A stretch of 47,423 bases of DNA from Paenibacillus sp. 598K (GTDB lineage: Bacteria; Bacillota; Bacilli; Paenibacillales; Paenibacillaceae): positions 1 to 47,423 of the forward strand of contig NZ_BFBX01000092.1 in the NCBI RefSeq assembly GCF_003851045.1, read 5' to 3'. The number at the start of each line of letters is the position of its first letter. Position 1 is the first letter of the stretch. The notes beneath the pieces are model-generated. The model did not search any database, was not told where the DNA came from, and saw only the letters and a list, made by a program, of their open reading frames with translations. Positions 30,855 through 38,455 of this stretch are shown piece after piece. A program made the position numbers and the translations under genes.

Positions 30855-32232
30855 GAGGGATCGCTCCGCAGCGTTTGACCTGCTCGTCGCGCTGGTTGAG
30901 CGGCTCAAAAACCGCACCAGTCCGCCGCAGCTCATCATCTTCGTCTTTTTCTGTCTGATCTGGATCGGCGCGCTGCTGCTGATGCTGCCGCATGCCTCGA
31001 CCAGCGGCCAGTCAATTGGACTCATGAATGCTTTGTTCACCGCAACCTCGGCGGTATGCGTAAACGGCTTGGTCGTGCTCGATACCGGCAGCACCTTTAC
31101 TACGTTCGGCCAAGTCATCATCATGGCGTTGATCCAGATCGGAGGGCTCGGCTTCATGACGCTCGGGGTCATGGTCGCGATTGTGCTCGGCAAGCGAATC
31201 GGCTTGAAGCAACGACTCATCCTCCAGCAAGCGACCAACTCCTCGTCGGCGCAAGGACTGGTCAAGCTGTCGATCTACATGGTGCTCATCGCCTTTGCGT
31301 TCGAAGCGTTAGCCTCGGTGATCCTGACGCTGCGCTGGCAGGCGGACATGGGGTTTGGACAAGCCGCCTACTACGCCTTGTTTCATTCGGTCTCGGCCTT
31401 TAACAATGCCGGCTTCGCCTTATGGTCGGATAGCTTGTCGAGTCATGCCGGCGATCCGATCGTCAACCTGACGATTATCCTGCTCTTCATTATCGGCGGG
31501 CTTGGTTATATCGTCGTCGTCGAGGTGTTCCGCAAGCGCTCGTGGCGCAAGCTGTCGCTTCATTCCAAGGTTGTACTGCTCGGGTCGGGGACTCTTCTTG
31601 TTGCCGGCTTCCTGCTCATCTACCTGCTGGAGAGCTGGAATCCGGCGACGTTCGGACATCTGGATGGCTCCGATCAAGTGTGGGCGGCCTTGTTCCAAGG
31701 AGCGACGCCCCGCAGCTCCGGCTTCAATACGGTCGATATCGCGAGCATGCTGACAACATCGCAGTTTTTGCTGATCATCCTGATGTTCATCGGCGCGGCT
31801 TCGGGCGGCACCGGCGGCGGTGTCAAGATCAACACGATTGTCGTGCTCGTGCTCGCCACCTTGAACACCTTTCGCGGTCAAGGCCAGATCCACGCGTTCG
31901 ACCGTCGGATTGCCCCAGATGCCGTCATGCGGGCGCTCGCGGTCGTCTTGAGCTCGCTCGGGGTCGTACTGCTCGTCTCGCTGCTGCTGACGATCTCGGA
32001 GGGCATGCTGGAGGAGCATTTCCTCGAGGTGCTGTTCGAGGCGACCTCCGCCTTTAGCACGACGGGGATGTCGATGGGACTGACGAGCGAGCTGTCCCCG
32101 GTGGGCAAGGTGATCGTCATGCTGACGATGTTCGCCGGACGGCTTGGACCGTTGACGCTCGCTTTTGCGCTCGCGCAAAAGAAACGCACCTCCAAGATCG
32201 GCTACCCGGAGGATCATATCCTGATCGGTTAG
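30844..32232 (+). CDS. ktrB: Potassium uptake membrane subunit KtrB (TrkH family)
   Basis: 462-residue membrane protein with four P-loop repeats of the TrkH/KtrB fold. The selectivity-filter loops are visible: TSAVCVNGLVVLDTG, SVSAFNNAGFALWSD, GATPRSSGFNTVDI and TSAFSTTGMSMGLT, each holding the conserved filter Gly. GTGGGVKINTI marks the intramembrane gate loop region. The ATG at 30844 overlaps the ktrA end and has GGAAG upstream; another in-frame ATG lies two codons earlier. Together with KtrA it would make a Na+-coupled K+ uptake system in the cytoplasmic membrane. A terminator follows at 32252. Confidence 0.92.
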   Translation: MSSKRDRSAAFDLLVALVERLKNRTSPPQLIIFVFFCLIWIGALLLMLPHASTSGQSIGLMNALFTATSAVCVNGLVVLDTGSTFTTFGQVIIMALIQIGGLGFMTLGVMVAIVLGKRIGLKQRLILQQATNSSSAQGLVKLSIYMVLIAFAFEALASVILTLRWQADMGFGQAAYYALFHSVSAFNNAGFALWSDSLSSHAGDPIVNLTIILLFIIGGLGYIVVVEVFRKRSWRKLSLHSKVVLLGSGTLLVAGFLLIYLLESWNPATFGHLDGSDQVWAALFQGATPRSSGFNTVDIASMLTTSQFLLIILMFIGAASGGTGGGVKINTIVVLVLATLNTFRGQGQIHAFDRRIAPDAVMRALAVVLSSLGVVLLVSLLLTISEGMLEEHFLEVLFEATSAFSTTGMSMGLTSELSPVGKVIVMLTMFAGRLGPLTLAFALAQKKRTSKIGYPEDHILIG

Positions 32233-32251
32233 CCCGGTGGAATTGAAGTAG

Positions 32252-32308
32252 AGGCTCGTACTGGGTGGGGGTAGTCGTAATCCCCTGCCTGTGCGAGCCT
32301 TTCGTTTG
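32252..32308 (+). terminator. Terminator of ktrAB
   Basis: Stem AGGCTCG / CGAGCCT (32252-32258 with 32294-32300), inner GGGG/CCCC pairing, then TTCGTTTGTT. It begins 19 bases after the ktrB stop. Confidence 0.7.
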
Positions 32309-32320
32309 TTACAAAGCGAT

Positions 32321-32395
32321 TCAGTCCGCCTGGAACACGCCGGACGCCTGGTCGAGAATAATTTTGGTTCCGGTGCTGACTTTAATTGAGAAATG
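32321..32395 (-). pseudogene. Possible 3' remnant of an unidentified gene
   Basis: On the minus strand 24 codons reading HFSIKVSTGTKIILDQASGV and then FQAD end in TGA at 32321. They have coding-like, G+C-rich composition, but a stop codon lies directly upstream and no start is seen. It sits exactly where the G+C content drops into the iron island, so it may be the cut end of a gene displaced by an insertion. No family was recognised. Confidence 0.3.
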
Positions 32396-32409
32396 TTATC
32401 ACCTATAAT
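32381..32409 (+). promoter_or_regulatory. Promoter and candidate Fur box of the AraC-lipoprotein gene
   Basis: TATAAT at 32404-32409 with a weak TTTAAT -35 (32381-32386) 17 bases away. Between them TGAGAAATGTTATCA (32387-32401) matches the Fur consensus TGATAATNATTATCA at 11 of 14 informative bases, with an intact right half. Iron-dependent repression is likely. Confidence 0.55.
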
Positions 32410-32441
32410 GAATATAGAGCGATGTGTCAGGAGAGAAAGAG

Positions 32442-34382
32442 ATGACTAATCATGAACAAGTCCGACTGTGGAACGATTCTTATCTGCATATTGTGGATAT
32501 ACGACATAGCCTAATGGAGCAAGGCGAGCGTCTGGTCGATTATCAATTGCCTGCCTGCGCGTTTATTTATTCCGTGCGTGGCCAAGCGCAAATCTGGCTG
32601 GACCATCAGCCACATGATATAAAACGATTTCACCTGTTTCATGGAGGCAAAGGAGCCCGAATTACGATTTGGGCGGAAGAAGATCTGGATTATTATATCG
32701 TTCTGTACAAGCCACTACCTGTTCTTCTAAGAGAGCAGGAGCTAACAAATTCAGCAGCCCCCGATGTTCCATTGATTCAGCGGTATGCATTCGTACCCGC
32801 GCGCCCGATCACGCTGCTGGAGATGGTTGAGCAGATGTACAGTGAATGGAGTACCCGGACAGAGCTATCCCGAATGCTGGTAAAGTCGGTTTTTTATCGG
32901 TTCCTCTACGAAAGCAACCTGCAGTGGGAGGAACAGAAATTTCAGCGTCCCCCTTCCGATTTCGCTGTTATGGCGAGAGGATATATCGAAGCGCATTATG
33001 AGGAACAGCTTACGCTTGCTGCCATTGCCAATGTGTTCAAGTGCAGCGAAGGACACTTATCCCGGCAATTCAAACAACGTTGGAACGTCAGCCCCATGCA
33101 CTATGTGAATCATCTGCGTGTGGCCAAAGCATGCAAACTGTTACAACAAACCGATGCAACCTTGCAGCAGATCGCAGAGCATGTTGGGTTTCCCGATGCC
33201 CATTCCTTCAGCCGCAGCTTCAAAAAACAGATCGGACTGCCCCCTGCCCGTTATCGGAAACCTCAAGTCAACGATCTGGATTTGCCCAAGCTTATGCAAG
33301 GATTTGCACTTCAAGCAGAGCTTGGCCTCCCTTATACTGATACTGAAAATCATTATCAATATAGATTAGGGAGCGAGTTATCCATGCAGAAAAGAACAAA
33401 ACTGGCCTTCGCCTCATTGGCCATGAGCATGACCTTACTTATGAGCGCATGTGGCGCGGGCAATGCAGAAACCGGAACGACCACTGCGGCCGAAAGCGCG
33501 CCAGCGGAGCAAAAGACACGTATTGTGTCCACTGCCAAGGGCGATGTTGAAATTCCCGCCAATCCGCAGCGCGTCGCAGCCGATCAATATATGGGACACT
33601 TGCTGAAGCTGGGAATTGTTCCCGTAGGTGTAAGGACATTCATGCTGCAAGAAGCCTGGCTGGAGAAATCGGGGATCGATCAGACGGTGCTGGATGGAAT
33701 CGAAGATCTCGGTGATTTTCCTATGAATCTGGAAAAACTGGCGTCACTGGATCCCGATCTGATTATCAGCTCCATTAATGAGAACGGTGAACAGTACGAG
33801 AAAATCGGCACCACCCTATTTGTTCCCTATTGGGAGGAGCTCACGACTCCGGATCCATTGGACAAATTCCGCACGATTGGCTCCATATTCGGCAAGGAAC
33901 AGGAAGCCGAGCAATGGATTAGTGAATACAAGGCACGAGTAGAAGAAGCTAAGGTGCAGATTAAGGACATCATTAAAGAGGGAGAAACCGTCTCCATTAT
34001 TCAGATTGGCTGGAACGGATTATACGTGCTTGCCGCGCAAGGCGGCAACTACGGGAGCTCAACCATTTATCAAATGCTGGAACTTCCGCCCACACAGAAG
34101 GCTATGGATATGGAAAAAGGATTTGAGATGATATCCATGGAGGTGCTCTCGGAGTACGCAGGCGATCATATCTTCCTTTATGGGGCCGATGATGAGGGCA
34201 GTGAGTCCGTATTAGACAGCAAGCTTTGGAAGTCGCTTCCTGCCGTTAAGAACGGCAACGTCTATGCCTATGGCTCTTCGGGAGAGAAAAGCGATGAGTT
34301 CGTCATGGAAGATCCTTTTTCGTTGGACCTCCAATTGGAAAAAGTTGTGAAGGTCATGCTGGAAACGGAGAAGCTGAAATGA
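32442..34382 (+). CDS. AraC regulator in frame with an iron-siderophore-binding lipoprotein
   Basis: 646 codons without a stop. Residues 1-170 form an AraC-type N-terminal domain, 175-272 the double helix-turn-helix (TLAAIANVFKCSEGHLSRQF and IAEHVGFPDAHSFSRSFKK), 273-314 a linker, 315-337 a complete lipoprotein signal (QKRTK, hydrophobic stretch, lipobox LMSAC with Cys337), and 345-646 a FeuA/FecB-like siderophore-binding fold. As one chain it would be a cytoplasmic DNA-binding domain, one membrane pass and an outside sensor. An internal ATG at 33384 with AGGGAG upstream and a Fur box could also give a separate lipoprotein. Start is ATG 32442 after AGGAGAG. G+C is near half, lower than flanks. 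The stop overlaps the reductase start. Confidence 0.75.
   Translation: MTNHEQVRLWNDSYLHIVDIRHSLMEQGERLVDYQLPACAFIYSVRGQAQIWLDHQPHDIKRFHLFHGGKGARITIWAEEDLDYYIVLYKPLPVLLREQELTNSAAPDVPLIQRYAFVPARPITLLEMVEQMYSEWSTRTELSRMLVKSVFYRFLYESNLQWEEQKFQRPPSDFAVMARGYIEAHYEEQLTLAAIANVFKCSEGHLSRQFKQRWNVSPMHYVNHLRVAKACKLLQQTDATLQQIAEHVGFPDAHSFSRSFKKQIGLPPARYRKPQVNDLDLPKLMQGFALQAELGLPYTDTENHYQYRLGSELSMQKRTKLAFASLAMSMTLLMSACGAGNAETGTTTAAESAPAEQKTRIVSTAKGDVEIPANPQRVAADQYMGHLLKLGIVPVGVRTFMLQEAWLEKSGIDQTVLDGIEDLGDFPMNLEKLASLDPDLIISSINENGEQYEKIGTTLFVPYWEELTTPDPLDKFRTIGSIFGKEQEAEQWISEYKARVEEAKVQIKDIIKEGETVSIIQIGWNGLYVLAAQGGNYGSSTIYQMLELPPTQKAMDMEKGFEMISMEVLSEYAGDHIFLYGADDEGSESVLDSKLWKSLPAVKNGNVYAYGSSGEKSDEFVMEDPFSLDLQLEKVVKVMLETEKLK
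33310..33358 (+). promoter_or_regulatory. Internal promoter and Fur box inside the AraC-lipoprotein frame
   Basis: TTCAAG (33310-33315), 17 bases, TATACT (33333-33338), then TGAAAATCATTATCA (33344-33358), one mismatch from the Fur consensus. The box encodes linker residues TENHYQ and would sit over the transcription start, as it does for the regulator at 4324. It implies a separate iron-repressed transcript for the binding protein. Confidence 0.65.
33384..34382 (+). other. Alternative internal start: separate siderophore-binding lipoprotein (332 residues)
   Basis: ATG at 33384, ten bases after AGGGAG (33368-33373), opens a normal lipoprotein: MQKRTK, a hydrophobic core, LLMSAC, a Thr/Ala/Glu-rich spacer and an iron-siderophore-binding fold (GDVEIPANPQRVAADQ, LEKLASLDPDLIISS, VKNGNVYAYG). 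It would act as the capture protein of a siderophore ABC importer, but no permease or ATPase gene lies nearby, so it would have to share one encoded elsewhere. Confidence 0.6.
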
Positions 34383-35434
34383 CAGAAGCTCTCGAATTGT
34401 ATGATATCACCATTGTAGGTGGTGGTCCGGCAGGGTTGTATGCTGCTTTCTATAGCGGCATGCGCGACATGAAGACCAAACTGATCGAAGCGCAAGACAA
34501 ACTAGGTGGGCGTCTATTGATCTATCCGGAGAAAATGATCTGGGATGTCGGCGGCATGACGCCAATTCGTTGCGAGCGACTAATCGAGCAAATGATCCAG
34601 CAAGCCCAGACCTTCGATCCCGAGATCGTCCTGAGGCAGGAAATATCCGAGTTGGAGCGTCAGGAAGATGGGACGCTGCTGCTTACCACGACGACGGGTG
34701 AACGTCATCTTACGCGTACGCTGGTGCTGGCGCTCGGTTACGGCGTACTTAAGCTGGCGAAGCTGGATATAGAGGGAGCAGATCGCTATGAAGTTAGTAA
34801 TCTGCATTATACCGTAACGGAGCTGGAGGTCTACCGTAATAAGCATGTTCTCATCTCCGGAGGAGGGAATTCGGCAGTGGATTGGGCCAATGCGCTCGAA
34901 CCCATCGCGGCCAGCCTAACTGTCGTTCACAGGCGAGAGACGTTCAGCGGCCATGAGAAGAACGTCAAGCAAATGATGGCCTCTTCCGCCCGGGTTCTCA
35001 CCGGACACGCGATTGCACAGCTTCACGGCAACGGCGAGTCCATAGCGGAAGTCTCGATTGCCAAAGTTAATGCTGAAGGCGCACTGGAGGCTGTCAGCGA
35101 ACGGCTGCAGGTAGACGCGATTATCGTGAACCACGGTTTGCGTGGCGATTTTGGCGGCATCGCAAAATGGGGGCTGGAGATGGATCCATGGAGTATCCAG
35201 GTAGACGAGAAATTGGCCACCGCGATACCTGGTATTTTTGTCGCTGGCGATTCAGCAAACTATCGTAGCAAGCTGACACTAATGGCAGGTGCTTTTACGG
35301 ATGCAGCACTGGCTGTGAATAGTGCGAAACTGTATATGGAGCCGGAAGCTTTGAAGATGGCCTATGTCTCCTCGCACAATAGTAAATTCAAAGCGAAAAA
35401 CAAAGCGCTTGGCGTATCCGAAGAAGATAGTTAA
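34379..35434 (+). CDS. Ferredoxin-NADP reductase type 2 (YumC/YcgT-like flavoprotein)
   Basis: 351-residue cytosolic FAD enzyme of the thioredoxin-reductase-like group. It has the FAD-binding GGGPAGLYAAFYSG at about 14-27, the NADPH-binding GGGNSAVDWANAL near 161-173 and the second FAD site GIFVAGDSANY near 286-296. The CxxC redox pair of thioredoxin reductases is missing, which marks the ferredoxin/flavodoxin reductase class. The ATG overlaps the stop of the siderophore-binding gene as ATGA, with GGAG upstream. Related enzymes are Fur-controlled and can supply electrons to release iron from ferri-siderophores; that role is inferred from the neighbour. G+C is lower than in flanking genes. Confidence 0.85.
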   Translation: MTEALELYDITIVGGGPAGLYAAFYSGMRDMKTKLIEAQDKLGGRLLIYPEKMIWDVGGMTPIRCERLIEQMIQQAQTFDPEIVLRQEISELERQEDGTLLLTTTTGERHLTRTLVLALGYGVLKLAKLDIEGADRYEVSNLHYTVTELEVYRNKHVLISGGGNSAVDWANALEPIAASLTVVHRRETFSGHEKNVKQMMASSARVLTGHAIAQLHGNGESIAEVSIAKVNAEGALEAVSERLQVDAIIVNHGLRGDFGGIAKWGLEMDPWSIQVDEKLATAIPGIFVAGDSANYRSKLTLMAGAFTDAALAVNSAKLYMEPEALKMAYVSSHNSKFKAKNKALGVSEEDS

Positions 35435-35455
35435 GTGTCCGGGCGACTACGCAAA

Positions 35456-35494
35456 AAAACCCCTTGCCGCTTCATACCCGGCAAGGGGTTTTTT
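35456..35494. terminator. Bidirectional terminator at the end of the iron island
   Basis: Perfect 12-base stem AACCCCTTGCCG / CGGCAAGGGGTT (35458-35469 with 35479-35490), TTTT on the right and an A-run on the left. It serves the reductase gene and the convergent marR-type gene. Confidence 0.9.
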
Positions 35495-35535
35495 CGTTAA
35501 TCCATGCAGCCCATCTGTACAATCGTCCTCTCGCT

Positions 35536-35985
35536 CTATCGAGGCGAGGTGACCATCTTGCGGATCAGCCGGGTCAGCTCGTCGACCTCAGCCTCGTCGA
35601 GGTCGCGCACCAGACGCTCCATGATGCCGATCCGTTTGTTATGGATGGCCTCGACCAGCTCCTGCCCCGCAGGGGTGATGCTGAGCAGGACGATCCTGCG
35701 GTCCGACTGGGACCGCTCGCGTCGGATCAGCTCCATCTCGATGAGCTGGTCGGCCAGACCCGTCACCGCGCCTGATGTGACGAACAACATCTCCGCGAGC
35801 GCAGACGCCTTGAGCGGTCCGCTCTCGGAGAGGATGATGAGGATTCGCGCCTGCGTCACGCCGAGTCCATTGATGCTTTCTTTATCCCATTCCGCTGCGA
35901 TGAGCTTTTTCAACTGACGAAAAGCTTCATCGAGCGCGATCATTTCCTTGCGATCCCTATCACTGGGCCGGCTATGAGCTGCCAT
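35536..35985 (-). CDS. MarR family transcriptional regulator
   Basis: 149 residues with a winged helix-turn-helix: VTQARILIILSESGPLKASA (about 43-62) leads into LAEMLFVTSGAVTGLADQLI (helix pair, about 63-82) and the wing RRERSQSDRRIVLLSITPAG (about 88-107). MarR proteins bind DNA as dimers and usually respond to phenolics, oxidants or metals. The ATG at 35985 has GGAG with a seven-base gap. The gene stands alone between the iron island and the urease operon, and no dyad operator was found close by. Its targets cannot be told from this window. Confidence 0.88.
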   Translation of the reverse strand: MAAHSRPSDRDRKEMIALDEAFRQLKKLIAAEWDKESINGLGVTQARILIILSESGPLKASALAEMLFVTSGAVTGLADQLIEMELIRRERSQSDRRIVLLSITPAGQELVEAIHNKRIGIMERLVRDLDEAEVDELTRLIRKMVTSPR

Positions 35986-36124
35986 GACATGTCTCCTTCG
36001 TGCAAGAGCAGCTGTCCGTCAGCCGCCTGGCTTGATACCTATTAGCCTCTTATTATATCGCGAGTTGCCCGCAGTCGCAATCTTTGGCCAAGTGTAGCAT
36101 GATCGGAAGGTCATGAACGCGCCT

Positions 36125-36997
36125 CTACTTGCGGAATTGGAGCGGCGGCAACGCCAGCAGCTCTCGGCGGACAGTGCGCCATGCAAGCTCAAGCGCCTCC
36201 TGCAGCTGCCATGCAGCGCGTCCGGCAGCTAGGACAGCCAGCCCGTGTCGATGCGTCAGCGACACGCCGCAGACGAGCTCTCCGTCCCGCAGCGGGAGCT
36301 GCTCCAACGCCTCGCGCACCGCCTCTGCATGGCTTGGCGCGATCCGATCGGCGAATACATAGAAGGTGCCCGTATGCGTCATATCCTCCCAGGCTCCCGG
36401 CGCGCGCAGATCATGGCGATCCGGCTCGACGCGCTGCCGCTGCGCGAAGATCAGCTCTTCCCCATAATAGACGCGCAGCCGGTTATCCAGCAGACGGTAG
36501 CGGAACGTCTCGCCCCGATGCGTGCGCCCGGGGCACAGCACCTCGATCTGCATCCAGACGGAGCCTGGCGACAGCCGCACCTCCGTATCGTTGCGCAGTG
36601 CCGCATCCCTGTACAGCATAAGCGGCTCCATCATGCTCTCCACCAGCGCGCCCGGCCCCAACGCGAACGAATGCCGCATCGACGCCCGGCCCTCCGGCGG
36701 ACATGGATGAACCTTGGTGTAGCTCTGGTTGGTCAGGTACAACCGCGTATCGGCCTCTGCCTGCCAGTCAAACGTATAGTGATCGCCGCTCAGCAGCCCA
36801 GGCGACACATCCATAACGATCGCAGCGAGCTGTTCCTCGAGCGGGAACGTCTTGGCGATCTTGATCGGGGCGGTATGATACTTGTCTGTCAGGATCGTCT
36901 GTCCCTGCCGCTGGCGGAAGCGGGCGCGCAGCTCCGAGCTGTGCAGCGGATGGGGGTCAAGCGTGATGATGATGGGTATGCTCCACGCCGCGCGCAT
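36125..36997 (-). CDS. ureD: Urease accessory protein UreD (UreH)
   Basis: Last gene of the urease operon, about 290 residues from the chosen start. UreD binds apo-urease and, with UreF and UreG, delivers nickel to the active site. Family features: TDKYHTAPIKIAKTFP near the N-terminus (about 36-51), VMDVSPGLLSGDHY, and the C-terminal GVSLTHRHGLAVLAAGRAAW. The start is uncertain. The ATG at 36997 lies inside the end of ureG in another frame (41 bases of overlap); no later ATG or GTG is seen before the conserved domain. The region of overlap encodes the His tail of UreG. It is required for active urease in all known bacteria. Confidence 0.85.
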   Translation of the reverse strand: MRAAWSIPIIITLDPHPLHSSELRARFRQRQGQTILTDKYHTAPIKIAKTFPLEEQLAAIVMDVSPGLLSGDHYTFDWQAEADTRLYLTNQSYTKVHPCPPEGRASMRHSFALGPGALVESMMEPLMLYRDAALRNDTEVRLSPGSVWMQIEVLCPGRTHRGETFRYRLLDNRLRVYYGEELIFAQRQRVEPDRHDLRAPGAWEDMTHTGTFYVFADRIAPSHAEAVREALEQLPLRDGELVCGVSLTHRHGLAVLAAGRAAWQLQEALELAWRTVRRELLALPPLQFRK

Positions 36998-37655
36998 GGG
37001 CCAGCTCATGCTCGATCCAGTCGATGATCGTCCCGACGCCGTCGCCGCCATGCAGATTGGAGAACACATACGGACGGTCCCCGCGCATCCGCTTGGTGTC
37101 GCTCTCCATCACTTCCAGACTGGCGCCCACATAGGGGGCAAGGTCGATCTTGTTGACGAGCAGCAGATCGGAGCGCATGATGCCGGGGCCGCCCTTGCGC
37201 GGGATCTTCTCGCCCTGAGCGACGTCGATGATGTAGATGAAGCGGTCCACCAGCTCCGGGCTGAATGCCGCCGCCAGATTGTCGCCGCCGCTCTCGATGA
37301 AGATGACATCTAGCTCCGCGAAGCGGCTCTGCAGCTCTTCGATCGCCTCGAAGTTCATCGAGGCATCCTCGCGGATCGCCGTGTGCGGGCAGCCGCCGGT
37401 CTCCACGCCGATGATCCGCTCCTCCGGCAGCACGCCGGTGCCGAGCAGGATGCGGGCATCCTCCTTGGTGTAGATATCGTTGGTGATGACGCCGAGACTG
37501 TACTTGCCGCTCAGCTCGCGGGCGATCACCTCGACCAGCGCCGTCTTGCCCGAGCCGACCGGCCCGCCGATGCCGATTCGCAGCGGTCCCTGACCGACAA
37601 TCTGTGGCGCCTCCCAGCCGCCATGATGATGGGTATGTCCTTGTCCTTGACACAT
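36957..37655 (-). CDS. ureG: Urease accessory GTPase UreG with His-rich ends
   Basis: 232 residues, a SIMIBI GTPase whose GTP cycle drives nickel insertion. P-loop GGPVGSGKTAL at about 30-40, then TNDIYTKEDA, the metal-binding CPH motif in ETGGCPHTAIREDAS, IFIESGGDN and the guanine-specific NKID. The ATG at 37655 follows GGAGG with a nine-base gap; the frame opens to 37739 without a good site. Both ends are unusual: the N-terminus reads CQGQGHTHHHGG and the C-terminus ends EHTHHHHA. Such His-rich stretches in UreG or UreE store nickel. No ureE gene is found in this operon, so these tails may replace it. Confidence 0.92.
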   Translation of the reverse strand: MCQGQGHTHHHGGWEAPQIVGQGPLRIGIGGPVGSGKTALVEVIARELSGKYSLGVITNDIYTKEDARILLGTGVLPEERIIGVETGGCPHTAIREDASMNFEAIEELQSRFAELDVIFIESGGDNLAAAFSPELVDRFIYIIDVAQGEKIPRKGGPGIMRSDLLLVNKIDLAPYVGASLEVMESDTKRMRGDRPYVFSNLHGGDGVGTIIDWIEHELAHARGVEHTHHHHA

Positions 37656-37739
37656 ATCGCATTCCTCCATTTGATCATTTCTACGGATTCGATCCCGTGC
37701 CTCTTCGGCTGTTTTCGGCAGCTTGAATATTAGCTTCAT

Positions 37740-38438
37740 TTAAGACATAAACAAGCGTGAATATAGTGTCTCGTGCCGGATCATCGCCAGCTCCGCCAGC
37801 GGCATATCGGACCAGGCGTCCTCGGGCTCCATCGCCTGCACCAGCTCCCAGGCGGCCGGCGTGCGCGCGGCGCAGCGGGCGATGATCGCCTGACCCTCGG
37901 TCTGGCCGATCGCCATCAGCCGGAGCGCGCTGCCGATTGAGGTGACGATGCTGTTGTACAGATAGCCCTGCACCGATCGCTCCAGCGGAATGCCAAGCGC
38001 TGCGCATAGACAGCCGTAGACGAGCGGATAGGTTGCCAGCGCCTCGCCGGTTGCTGCGGCCCGAGTCAGCTGACGGGTATCGAGCTGGGGGAAGATCGCC
38101 TCGGCGAGCTTCAGCAGGCGACGTCCCATCTTCTCCATGCCGGTGCGCGTCTCGACCGCGAGCCGCTGCGCATGGACGAGTCGCTCGACGTCCCACGCGT
38201 CTGCCCAGCGGTCATCGCCGTCGGCCCGGTATACTGCCTTGACGATCATCGCGTCGGCGGGCGCCCAGCTCTGCAGCATCATCGCCGTCGTGTAGCGCTC
38301 CAGTTGCTCGGCTGTGCGTATCCGTCCTTCCTGGACCAGCGTCTCCAGGCCAAAGGAGTGCGAGAAGCCGCCGATCGGCAGCGCCGAGTCAAGCAGCTGC
38401 TGCAGCGCCAGCCAGGCGATAGCCGGGTCCATCGGCAT
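37740..38438 (-). CDS. ureF: Urease accessory protein UreF
   Basis: About 232 residues, all-helical, the activator that bridges UreD-urease and UreG. The family opening is clear: QQLLDSALPIGGFSHSFGLETLVQEGRI at about 12-39 (shown in parts: LLDSALPIGGFSHS, then FGLETLVQEG). YNSIVTSIGSALRLMAIGQ and the C-terminal RHETLYSRLFMS close it. Two starts are possible. The ATG at 38456 overlaps the ureC stop as TGATG but has no box; the ATG at 38438 has GGGAG nine bases upstream and is chosen. Normally ureE comes between ureC and ureF in Bacillales; here the two genes abut. Confidence 0.9.
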   Translation of the reverse strand: MPMDPAIAWLALQQLLDSALPIGGFSHSFGLETLVQEGRIRTAEQLERYTTAMMLQSWAPADAMIVKAVYRADGDDRWADAWDVERLVHAQRLAVETRTGMEKMGRRLLKLAEAIFPQLDTRQLTRAAATGEALATYPLVYGCLCAALGIPLERSVQGYLYNSIVTSIGSALRLMAIGQTEGQAIIARCAARTPAAWELVQAMEPEDAWSDMPLAELAMIRHETLYSRLFMS

Positions 38439-38455
38439 ATAGGCCTGCTCCCGCA

